The notes beneath the pieces are model-generated. The model had not been told where the DNA came from and searched no databases. It was given only the letters and a program-made list of their open reading frames with translations. Of a stretch of 17,055 nt of DNA, positions 1-7,280 are shown piece by piece. The translations under genes and the position numbers were made by a program. Location: NCBI GenBank assembly GCA_030607835.1, contig JAUWJE010000007.1, forward strand, positions 1 to 17,055. Direction: 5' to 3'. The DNA is from Candidatus Fermentibacterota bacterium (GTDB taxonomy: Bacteria; Fermentibacterota; Fermentibacteria; Fermentibacterales; JCC-6). Within the stretch, counting starts at the first letter, position 1, and every line of letters starts with the position of its first letter.

Positions 1-163
1 CCTCTCTGCCATTATTATCACCGGCTTCGTCAGCCTTTCAGCTTCCGTTCTTTTCCTTCTGATGGATGCCACAGATGTCGCCATCACGGAAGCCAGCATC
101 GGTGCTGTCCTGGCCACCATGATATTCCTCTGGGGCAGAGGGAAGATCGGGGATGACGGATGA
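1..163 (+). CDS. MbhD/MbxD-like DUF4040 membrane subunit (3' end only)
   Basis: Partial gene: reading frame 2 is open from the window edge to the TGA at 161-163. The last ~53 residues form a hydrophobic helix, then the segment MDATDVAITEASIGAVL, then a second helix, ending in GRGKIGDDG. The D-A-x-D-V-A-x-T-E-A-x-x-G pattern is the hallmark of the DUF4040 subunit of Mrp antiporters and membrane-bound hydrogenases (MbhD/MbxD, related to part of MrpA). In that family the subunit forms part of the ion-translocating module next to the MnhB- and MnhC-type subunits. It overlaps the next gene by ATGA (160-163), which indicates translational coupling in the same operon. The start and any further upstream subunits (MnhE, F and G types) lie outside the window. 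Confidence 0.8.
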   Translation, partial: LSAIIITGFVSLSASVLFLLMDATDVAITEASIGAVLATMIFLWGRGKIGDDG

Positions 164-849
164 TCAGAACACTTACTGGCCTGATAATCGTCCTTGCCCT
201 CGGAGCAGTGGTTGCCGCTGTAGTTCCTGAAATGCAGATGCATGAAGAGCTGCAGGGAGTGGGGTTCACCTACGCGTCCAGAGGGATGTATGAAACCGGT
301 TCATCGAATCTCGTGACAGCGGTAATAGTAGCTTATAGAGGTCTGGACACACTGGGAGAAGTGGTTGTTCTTTTCTGTGCTTCCACGGCGGTGATTCTTA
401 TACTCACACTGTTTCCAATTGGCATAAAACCCTCTGAACCAAGCGGAATAGTCGCGTTCACGGCAAAGGTCCTCCCGGCTCCAATTCTGCTCTTTGCCGT
501 ATACTTCATTGCCCACAGCCATACAAGTCCTGGCGGGGGATTTCCCGGCGGGGCGATAATCGCATCTACATTCCTTCTTGTGATGCTGGGCAGCAGTTCG
601 ATACCTGACAGCAGCGGTAGAATTCCCGCCATTGAATCCCTTGCAGGGCTGTCATTCGGACTGCTTGGATTCTGGGGGGTCATGGTTGTGGGGCAGTTCC
701 TCAATAATACATTCCTCGGCACTGGAACTCCTGGTGAATTGATATCCGCCGGATTAATTCCGCTCATATCAATCGCAATCGGCGCGAAGGTTGCCAGTGA
801 ATTCTCAGGAGTTTTCACAGCTTTCAGGAACACCGGGAGCAGAGTATGA
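160..849 (+). CDS. MbhE + MnhB-type fused membrane subunit of Mrp/Mbx module
   Basis: 229 aa, all membrane. Residues 1-24 form an N-terminal helix. Residues ~40-90 carry the YETGSSN...YRGLDTLGE segment typical of MbhE and the end of MrpA-type subunits. Residues ~95-225 carry an MnhB (MrpB) domain with the glycine-rich HTSPGGGFPGGAI motif. In P. furiosus Mbh these two parts are separate subunits (E and F); here they are one chain. The protein should sit in the antiporter-like module that couples electron transfer to H+ or Na+ movement. The start is the ATG overlapping the upstream TGA, and the end overlaps the next gene by ATGA (846-849). Family assignment is firm. The claim that the chain equals E+F is inferred from motif order. 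Confidence 0.85.
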   Translation: MIRTLTGLIIVLALGAVVAAVVPEMQMHEELQGVGFTYASRGMYETGSSNLVTAVIVAYRGLDTLGEVVVLFCASTAVILILTLFPIGIKPSEPSGIVAFTAKVLPAPILLFAVYFIAHSHTSPGGGFPGGAIIASTFLLVMLGSSSIPDSSGRIPAIESLAGLSFGLLGFWGVMVVGQFLNNTFLGTGTPGELISAGLIPLISIAIGAKVASEFSGVFTAFRNTGSRV

Positions 850-1214
850 GCACGGTATTCTACTGGACCATTGCCGGTACAGCCGCGGGGCTTGTCCTTG
901 TTGGTCTCTGGGGCATACTAACCAGAAGGCACATCCTGAGGATAGCCCTTGCATTTACAGTGGCTGATACAGGTGTAAATCTGCTTCTTGTATGGTCCGG
1001 ATATCTCCCCGGAAGGACTACACCTATAATCGATGATTCCATCCCGGTATCTGGAATGGCGTCCGCGGTGGTCGATCCTCTTCCACAGGCTCTGGTTCTG
1101 ACATCAATCGTTATCGGTGTGGCTGTGGCTGCACTGTTCGTAGTGGTTGGAGTTCTGGCCTCAAGAAGGACAGGTTCTGCAGATGTCCGACGCATGAAGG
1201 AGCTGAGATGGTAA
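846..1214 (+). CDS. MnhC/MrpC-like (NuoK-related) subunit, MbxG type
   Basis: 122 aa with three hydrophobic helices, the size expected for MnhC/NuoK. The C-terminal half carries the diagnostic VDPLPQALVLTSIVIGVA segment, near-invariant in MnhC proteins, and the second helix reads HILRIALAFTVADTGVNLLL. NuoK-type subunits lie next to the antiporter subunits and help form the proton or sodium path. The gene overlaps its left neighbour by 4 nt and the following antiporter gene by 7 nt (ATG at 1208, stop at 1212-1214), so translation is coupled. In the mbx/mbs order this corresponds to subunit G. Confidence 0.88.
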   Translation: MSTVFYWTIAGTAAGLVLVGLWGILTRRHILRIALAFTVADTGVNLLLVWSGYLPGRTTPIIDDSIPVSGMASAVVDPLPQALVLTSIVIGVAVAALFVVVGVLASRRTGSADVRRMKELRW

Positions 1215-4123
1215 TAGCGCTGGCAGTATTCCTTCCGCTTCTTGGAGCCTTTATCAGTGTCTGGCTGTCACGAAAAAAACCAGCCCTGTCTGTTATTGTT
1301 TCTCAGCTTTTCCTTTCAGGGGGACTCCTCAGTACAGTACTTCTTTCAATAAAACTGCATGCGTGGAACCTTAAGGACCTTGGCAATTCCATTGTCCTTC
1401 ATACCGGAGTGGGTGCACCTCCGCTCAGCATAAACCTTGAGGTTACCGCAGGTGCAGTTATAGTCGCTATAGTTGTATATGTGGCAGCCATTCTGGGAGT
1501 TACCAGGCTCGCCGACCGCAACGTTAAAACACAACCTTTACTTCTTTCACTTGTCACTGCTTCCCTTGGACTTCTTTTTGCCACGGACCTCTTCAATTCA
1601 TTCGTTTTCCTTGAGATTGGAAGCATTGTCACCATCGGGCTCACAGCCGCCTGCAAGTGCAGCCGTAGATGGGAAGTCGCGGTGAAAGTCGCCCTGGTGT
1701 CCGGTCTGGTTACTATCCTGTACCTTCTCGCAGTTGTGGTAGTTTACAAAACCACAGGTGAGCTGCGTTTGGAAGCCCTTGGAATGCTTCAGGGAATCCC
1801 GGCTCTAATGGTTTCAGCACTCATGCTGACAGTAATAATGACCGAGATTAAAGCCTTCCCCATGTCCGGATGGGGACTGGATTTCTATCAGGGGGCAAGC
1901 ACCGGAATTGCGGGAATATACAGCGCCACCTGGAGTCTTGCGGTTCTGATGTGGTCCGCAAAGGTCCTGCCAATGCTGCCTGTGCCAAACCTTGAAATAC
2001 TGGCCTGGATAGGGGCAGGAGGTCTCGTTCTGGGACAGCTCGCCGGATTCAGAGCCTCCAATCCCGGACGCATGATGGGATACTCCTCCGCCGCATACGC
2101 GTCTATGCTTCTCGTACTTGCAGGAACTACAACAGGAAATGATTATCTCCAGCTGACCCTTGTCCTCATGGTCTTTGCCGCCATCGCGAAATTCTCTGTA
2201 TTCATGCTTGGAAATCCTGAAAAGAAGAATCCCTGGAAGAATGCTGCGGGAAACCTGCTGCTACTCCCTATTCTGTTGATAATTGGTATACCACCCCTTC
2301 CTGTTTTCTGGGCCAAGTTCAGGCTACTTTCCGTTCTCGCAGGAGTTTCTCCCCTTATGCTGGCGGCAGGCGCAGTCGGCCTGTTTCTCGAAGCCGTTTA
2401 CCTGCTGCGTCTGTGGTCGCAAAGATCGGTGGGGTTGAAGAAGAACGGCAGATTGCTTTCCATGGTCGCCTCAGTTCTGATGGTAGCCGGTGCGGTCTGG
2501 CTAACGTCGGTGTCCTGGAAGAGTCTAAGCTTCTCAGGTTCCCTTATTAGTTCGCCCACTCTGAGGATTCTTTTCATGGCGATATTCGGTGGTGGAACTC
2601 TTTTAAGCCTCCTGGGGGCGCGGAACAGGATCGAGGGTGAACGGAAGTACTGGTTCTGGATGCTGCTTTCAGGGGTCAGCCTGACGTTTCTTCCTTTAGC
2701 CGGAAACGGAATAACATTCTATATCCTCTGGGAAGTTACCGCTTTCGCGGCAGTTATCGCGGTAAGCAGAGGAAAAAAAGCTACCACAGGCACTTTCTGG
2801 TTCGCCGTATTCGCAGCCGCATCCGGTTTCCTGCTTCTTGTCTCAATTGTCCTTTCCGGCAACATGTTCATCGCACCTGGCATACCCGTTGTTCTCGCAG
2901 CTATAGCTGTCCTTTTCAAACTGGGACAGATGGGAACTCACCTCTGGAGTGTTCGAGCCTATTCGGCTGCACCGGCCACCATGCCTGCATTCCTGGCGGG
3001 GACATCCTCAAAGGCTGCAATACTCCTTCTAATAGTTACGGCACTGGGAACCGGAATTGTTGCTGTTCCAGCAGGTTCAGTTCTTGCATGGGCAGGCGCT
3101 CTCACTGCGCTTTCCATGGCGGTGATGGCAGCACTCTCCTCCGACTACAAGAAAGTGCTTGCCTATGCCAGCGTTTCGCAGATTGGCTATATCCTGGTCG
3201 GACTGGGGCTGGCAAGTGTACTCGGATGGACTGCAGCAATCTATCATACATTCCACCATTTCCTGTTCAAGACGGTTCTTTTCCTTGGAGCGGCAGGCGT
3301 CATCTTTCGAACTGGCACATCCGATTACAACAGGCTCGGAGGACTTGTCAGGAGGATGCCCCTGACGTTCACATTCACCCTGATCTCAGTTATCGCCTTC
3401 GCGGGTGTACCCCCGCTTGCAGGTTTCGGCGGCAAGTGGTTTCTCTACAATGGGCTTATTGAAACTGGCTGGCTTCCTATTGCATTGATTGCCATGTTCG
3501 CCTCCGTTGTGGCATTCCTTTACGCATTCAGGCTTCTTCATGCGGTTTTCCTCGGTCAGCTTTCCTCGGCGAATGCAAAGACAAGAGAAGCTCCCCTTGC
3601 TCTGCTCGTACCCCAGGGGCTTCTTACTGCTGCGCTAATGCTCTTCAGTTTCAAGCCTACACTGTTTCTTCAGCATATCGTACCGGCGATAGAGTCTCTG
3701 CCAGGGCTTGCAGGTGTGGCTCCGATCATAGATGGAAACCTCGTCACGACAGCCATCGGAAGCTGGAATGCATGGGCGGTGGGCATGATGGTCATGGGTC
3801 TCTTCGGTTTTGCGTTCGTATTCTACTGGCTTTCAGGAAAGAGACCGAAGCACGTGGGACAGCTTGATATAGGTTTTGCGGGAGAATTGCCTCCCTCGCC
3901 TGAGGAAGTACACTACGCAGGCAATTTCTTCAAACCCTACAGGAGGGCTCTAGCCTTCCTTCCACGAATCCATGCCGGAAAATTATTCAGCGGGATTACA
4001 GAAATATTAAAAATTGCGGGTGATATGGTAAGAGCAATATTCACCGGTGACGCCAGGACATACCTTGCCCATTCACTCATATTCCTGGTGATTTTCTTTT
4101 TCTGGCTGAGGGGAGGCATCTGA
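1208..4123 (+). CDS. Double antiporter subunit: fusion of two MnhD/NuoL-N-type proteins (MbxH-H')
   Basis: 971 aa, about twice the usual ~480-500 aa of one MnhD/NuoM-type protein. The first unit (about residues 1-470) has the TM5 glutamate in FVFLEIGSI (E136), TEIKAFPMSGW (K215), K252 and a late-helix lysine AKFSVFML (K328). The second unit (about 475-880) repeats the layout: YILWEVTAF (E509), FKLGQMGTHLW (K571), SSKAAILLL (K602), YHTFHHFLFKTVLF (H683/H684, K688) and the more canonical DYKKVLAYASVSQIGYILVG. Each unit therefore keeps a full glutamate/lysine ion path, so two pumps per polypeptide are expected. A C-terminal extension (~880-971) is amphipathic and ends in one more membrane helix. 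Archaeal mbx/mbs operons encode H and H' as adjacent separate genes; here they are joined. There is no internal stop or frameshift. It overlaps the next gene by one base (TGATG). Confidence 0.9.
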   Translation: MVIALAVFLPLLGAFISVWLSRKKPALSVIVSQLFLSGGLLSTVLLSIKLHAWNLKDLGNSIVLHTGVGAPPLSINLEVTAGAVIVAIVVYVAAILGVTRLADRNVKTQPLLLSLVTASLGLLFATDLFNSFVFLEIGSIVTIGLTAACKCSRRWEVAVKVALVSGLVTILYLLAVVVVYKTTGELRLEALGMLQGIPALMVSALMLTVIMTEIKAFPMSGWGLDFYQGASTGIAGIYSATWSLAVLMWSAKVLPMLPVPNLEILAWIGAGGLVLGQLAGFRASNPGRMMGYSSAAYASMLLVLAGTTTGNDYLQLTLVLMVFAAIAKFSVFMLGNPEKKNPWKNAAGNLLLLPILLIIGIPPLPVFWAKFRLLSVLAGVSPLMLAAGAVGLFLEAVYLLRLWSQRSVGLKKNGRLLSMVASVLMVAGAVWLTSVSWKSLSFSGSLISSPTLRILFMAIFGGGTLLSLLGARNRIEGERKYWFWMLLSGVSLTFLPLAGNGITFYILWEVTAFAAVIAVSRGKKATTGTFWFAVFAAASGFLLLVSIVLSGNMFIAPGIPVVLAAIAVLFKLGQMGTHLWSVRAYSAAPATMPAFLAGTSSKAAILLLIVTALGTGIVAVPAGSVLAWAGALTALSMAVMAALSSDYKKVLAYASVSQIGYILVGLGLASVLGWTAAIYHTFHHFLFKTVLFLGAAGVIFRTGTSDYNRLGGLVRRMPLTFTFTLISVIAFAGVPPLAGFGGKWFLYNGLIETGWLPIALIAMFASVVAFLYAFRLLHAVFLGQLSSANAKTREAPLALLVPQGLLTAALMLFSFKPTLFLQHIVPAIESLPGLAGVAPIIDGNLVTTAIGSWNAWAVGMMVMGLFGFAFVFYWLSGKRPKHVGQLDIGFAGELPPSPEEVHYAGNFFKPYRRALAFLPRIHAGKLFSGITEILKIAGDMVRAIFTGDARTYLAHSLIFLVIFFFWLRGGI

Positions 4124-5025
4124 TGACTCACCTTCTCCTTTCAATCACTGTAACCACAATAGCTGCACTGGCGTGGGGTCTTCTTCTGGGGGGAATTTCC
4201 AGAATGGTCACTGCCAGAATCCATGGCAGAATAGGACCAAGGCTGACCCAGAATTACATCGATCTCTGGAAGCTCTTCAGGAAGAAATCCTCTATTCATC
4301 ACGGCACCATGTTCTGGCTTGCTCCGATGTTCAGAATTGCGGGTGGAGCAGGGGTTCTGCTCCTTGTTCCGCTTATAGTCGGTAACACTGTCATCGTAAA
4401 CATGTCGTTCTCGGGAGATCTCCTTCTTGTAGTTTATTTCATGTTCTTCGGGTGCCTTGGAATGGCCCTTGGAGCAGGTGATTCAGGCCATCCGTACGCG
4501 GTTATTGCAGTAAGCAGGGGGCTTGCGCAGATGTCATCCTACGAACTTTCATTCTCCGCTGTTATTCTTGTGCTGGCCGCTGGGCTTAAAACACTGTCAA
4601 TTGAGGAAATCGTCATGGCCCAGCAGGATGGCATTCTCAGCTGGAACCTCTTCAGGTATCCCTTTGCAACCGTGGCGGCACTTATAACGTTCCTCCCCAT
4701 GCAGATGGCCTACCCGTTCAGTATCGTTCTCGCTCCCCAGGAAATCCCTATAGGCCCGCCGACAGAATACAGCAGCCGCCTTCTCTCGTTCATGTTCAGT
4801 GGAAGGGCTCTCTTCGGAGTGGCCAAGCTTGTGCTGTTCGTCAACCTCTTCTTCGGTGGAGCCTCAGGTTGGGTCAGCCTGCTTATCAAGACCTTCCTGC
4901 TCTATATGTTCCCTATCTTCGTGAGTTCCGTATTTCCCAGGTTCAGGACAGAACAGAGCATCAGGTTCCTGTGGTTCGTTCCGACCTCTCTTGCGGCTAT
5001 AGACCTTTTGAGAATAATGATCTAG
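4123..5025 (+). CDS. NuoH/HycD-like membrane subunit (MbxM type)
   Basis: 300 aa polytopic protein of the NuoH/HyfC/MbhM family. It anchors the peripheral electron-transfer arm to the membrane and contains the start of the ion path. The N-terminal loop RMVTARIHGRIGPRLTQNY followed by DLWKLFRKKS matches the family's RxxARxxGRxGP...Q.Y.D..KL signature. Further acidic positions typical of the family are seen in GAGDSGHPYAV and SYELSFSAV (E in the membrane), and in PPTEYSSRLLSF. Length is close to hydrogenase-type NuoH homologues (~300-320 aa). The start ATG shares a base with the upstream stop. The stop TAG overlaps an AGGAGG ribosome site (5024-5029) serving the next gene at 5033. Confidence 0.9.
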   Translation: MTHLLLSITVTTIAALAWGLLLGGISRMVTARIHGRIGPRLTQNYIDLWKLFRKKSSIHHGTMFWLAPMFRIAGGAGVLLLVPLIVGNTVIVNMSFSGDLLLVVYFMFFGCLGMALGAGDSGHPYAVIAVSRGLAQMSSYELSFSAVILVLAAGLKTLSIEEIVMAQQDGILSWNLFRYPFATVAALITFLPMQMAYPFSIVLAPQEIPIGPPTEYSSRLLSFMFSGRALFGVAKLVLFVNLFFGGASGWVSLLIKTFLLYMFPIFVSSVFPRFRTEQSIRFLWFVPTSLAAIDLLRIMI

Positions 5026-5032
5026 GAGGATT

Positions 5033-5596
5033 ATGTACTGCAACAAACTACCCGAAATACCAGATGATCGCAAGAAAATCTGGGAAAAGGTGGACAACAT
5101 GGCCAGGGCCAACAGTCTGTGGGTAACTGCCTTTGGAACCGGCTGCGGTGCAATTGAACTCCGACCGCTTCATACGTCCAGATTCGACATGGAAAGATTC
5201 GGTATCGCAATGAGACCCACACCCAGGCAGGCCGATGTCCTTATTATCTCCGGCTACCTGGCGGTCAAGACGCTGAAGAGGGTCATTCGCGTATATGAGC
5301 AGATACAGGATCCTAAATACATCATTGCTCTGGGTTCCTGCACGATGAACGGCGGAATGTATTACGACTCCTACAATACCCTCAATATACTGGACAGGTA
5401 CATTCCAGTTGATGTTTACGTAAACGGCTGTATGCCCCGTCCGGAAGCAATCATCGACGGATTCTCCCTTCTCATGAAGAAGATCAAAGAAGGAAAGGCT
5501 GAGGGCTGGAAGAACTATATAGAGAACCTCGAATATTACAGGGAGAACCAGAAGAAGGTTATAAGCAACTGGGATCTCCCGGATTACAACTGGTAG
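5033..5596 (+). CDS. NuoB-like small subunit with a three-cysteine cluster site (MbxJ/MbsJ type)
   Basis: 187 aa, homologous to NuoB and the hydrogenase small subunit, which carries the cluster closest to the active site. The conserved elements are NSLWVTAFGTGCGAIEL (C38), IIALGSCTMNGGMYY (C103) and VYVNGCMPRPEAI (C133). Complex I has two adjacent cysteines (CCAIE) and hydrogenases have CxxC before DIE; here only C38 is present and the next position is Gly39 (codons at 5144-5149). The cluster would therefore have three cysteine ligands. That fits the site-differentiated catalytic [4Fe-4S] cluster described for the archaeal MBS sulfane reductase. C3 is the only other N-terminal cysteine and is unlikely to substitute. 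A strong AGGAGG precedes the start at short spacing (3 nt). Confidence 0.88.
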   Translation: MYCNKLPEIPDDRKKIWEKVDNMARANSLWVTAFGTGCGAIELRPLHTSRFDMERFGIAMRPTPRQADVLIISGYLAVKTLKRVIRVYEQIQDPKYIIALGSCTMNGGMYYDSYNTLNILDRYIPVDVYVNGCMPRPEAIIDGFSLLMKKIKEGKAEGWKNYIENLEYYRENQKKVISNWDLPDYNW

Positions 5597-5598
5597 GA

Positions 5599-6165
5599 AT
5601 GGAAATGGAGAAACAGCCACAACGGATTGTCAGTGATAGCGGCTTCGAAATTGAAGTTGTAAGAAAGGACGAGGGCTATTTTCACGTCAGAGTCTCTCGT
5701 GCCAATGTCATAGAGCTGATTCTTTCTGCGAAACAGCGCTGCGGGAAGAATATTCTGCAGCTTATATCGGTAGTAGACAGGATAGAAGACGATATATTTC
5801 AACTTACATGGATACTGGAGGATACTGCAGACAGTTCAGTATTCATCGTATCCGCCGACTATCCAAGAGAGAACTGCTCCGTTCCAACTTTCGGAGATAT
5901 CTGGCCAACAGCTGTAATATTCGAACGGGAACTGCATGAGATGTACGGTATTGAATTTCCCGGCAACCCCAGGCAGTACGAGGATTTCCTCCTTGAGGGC
6001 TGGAAAGAACTGCCACCCATGAGACGTGATTTCGATACCCTTGAATATTCAATTCGCACGTACGGTGAAAGACGGAAGCGCATACATACAGATCCCAGGA
6101 AGTTCATAGCCGAAACCACAGGGGAATGGGATACTCCCGTTCCAATGAAGGATGAAGATCGATGA
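5599..6165 (+). CDS. NuoC-like subunit (MbxK type)
   Basis: 188 aa soluble protein of the NuoC/HycE-N (30 kDa) family, which packs against the NuoD-like subunit in the peripheral arm and carries no cofactor. The signature is clear at residues ~105-150: DIWPTAVIFERELHEMYGI, then EFPGNPRQYEDFLLEGW and ELPPMRRDF, matching the family pattern W.tA.wfEREvyDmfGI.F.GhP...R.ll.edW...PlRKdf. The C-terminal ~35 residues are a charged tail of less clear origin. The gene begins 2 nt after the upstream stop; an in-frame ATG two codons later (5605) is also possible. It ends by overlapping the next start with ATGA (6162-6165). Confidence 0.87.
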   Translation: MEMEKQPQRIVSDSGFEIEVVRKDEGYFHVRVSRANVIELILSAKQRCGKNILQLISVVDRIEDDIFQLTWILEDTADSSVFIVSADYPRENCSVPTFGDIWPTAVIFERELHEMYGIEFPGNPRQYEDFLLEGWKELPPMRRDFDTLEYSIRTYGERRKRIHTDPRKFIAETTGEWDTPVPMKDEDR

Positions 6166-7280
6166 ATGGCTCAACGGATCCCCTGAAGACCACACACCTC
6201 TTTTTCGGTCCTCAGCACCCCGGCGTCACTGGAAACATGAGTGTGGAGATGTGGTTCGACGGTGACGAGATAACCAGGGCAATTACCCATGTAGGATACC
6301 TTCACAGAGGGTTCGAAAAACTGATGGAACGCAGACTGTGGATACAGAATTTCCCTCTTGTTTGCAGGATATGCGTACCGGAGTCGGACATAAACGAGGA
6401 GTGTTACGCCCTTGCTGTTGAAAAGCTGGACGGTATAGAAGTACCGGAACGGGCAAGATGGATAAGAACCCTTGTGCTGGAACTGGCCCGGCTTGGAGTC
6501 AACCTGATGTCTTTTGGCGGACAGGCCGGCACCATCGGCCTCGGAACGGGTGCAATGTGGGGAATAACCTTCAGAGACTTCGTACTTGATCTGTTCGAAG
6601 AACTCTCCGGAGGAAGGATTTACCACGTGTACGTCCAGCCTGGCGGAGTAAGAAGGGATCTTCCAGAGGGATTTAAGAAAAGTGTACTCTCAGTGCTGGA
6701 TAAGATCGGGGAGCGCCTTCCGGAATTGGACAGGCTGACTCTGAACAACGCCGTATTCAAGCAAAGGACGGTCGGGGTCGGCATTGTAAAGCCGGAGTGG
6801 ATAGACGAAATGGGTTTGGTTGGTCCCGTTGCCAGGGGCAGCGGCTCCCGTAGAGATGTAAGGAAAGATGCCCCATACGAAGCGTACGGAGAACTCGATT
6901 TCGAAGTAGTTACCGAGGATGGATGCGACATCTATTCGAGAGCTCTGGTGCGAAGAAGAGAGATCGATCTCAGTATGAACCTTATTCGTCAAATTCTTGA
7001 CTTAATGCCCGGCGGTCCGATTGCGGTACCCCTTCCGAACCTTACCGAATGGAGAATACCACCTGGTGAAATTTACACCAGGGTAGAATCATCCAGAGGT
7101 GAATACGGATACTACGTTGTAAGCGACGGAAGTCTAAGACCGAGAAGGATTCACGTAAGGGGACCTTCCTACGTTCACGCGGTCACCCTTCTGGAGCGAA
7201 TGCTGGTTGGGGCAAACATTGCTGATGTCTCAAATATTATGGTGAGCCTGACAACATGCCCCCCCGAGATTGAGAGATGA
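6162..7280 (+). CDS. NuoD/hydrogenase large-subunit-like protein lacking the NiFe site (MbxL/MbsL type)
   Basis: 372 aa homologue of NuoD and group-4 hydrogenase large subunits. N-terminal landmarks are FFGPQHPGVTGN, THVGYLHRGFEKLMERR and QNFPLVCRIC. Aligned without gaps to the hydrogenase motif (RICGICxxxH...AYxxxVE), C71 occupies the first NiFe cysteine position, E74 the second and N78 the conserved histidine; Y82, V86 and E87 stay in register. The C-terminus ends TTCPPEIER, where hydrogenases have a final CxxC followed by a basic residue, so C366-P-P-E369 again replaces CxxC with CxxE. All four thiolates are needed for a NiFe centre, so it is not expected to be a hydrogenase. The extra C68 lies where hydrogenases have Glu or another residue. 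It pairs with the three-cysteine small subunit two genes upstream, as expected for an MBS-like reductase. Confidence 0.87.
   Translation: MNGSTDPLKTTHLFFGPQHPGVTGNMSVEMWFDGDEITRAITHVGYLHRGFEKLMERRLWIQNFPLVCRICVPESDINEECYALAVEKLDGIEVPERARWIRTLVLELARLGVNLMSFGGQAGTIGLGTGAMWGITFRDFVLDLFEELSGGRIYHVYVQPGGVRRDLPEGFKKSVLSVLDKIGERLPELDRLTLNNAVFKQRTVGVGIVKPEWIDEMGLVGPVARGSGSRRDVRKDAPYEAYGELDFEVVTEDGCDIYSRALVRRREIDLSMNLIRQILDLMPGGPIAVPLPNLTEWRIPPGEIYTRVESSRGEYGYYVVSDGSLRPRRIHVRGPSYVHAVTLLERMLVGANIADVSNIMVSLTTCPPEIER

Noticed and set aside
3088..3462. 124-aa open frame inside the antiporter gene
   Set aside because: It is out of frame within a strongly supported membrane protein and has no family features.
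6162..7280. Active [NiFe] hydrogenase large subunit
   Set aside because: The second cysteine of both CxxC motifs is Glu and the small subunit has lost one cluster cysteine.
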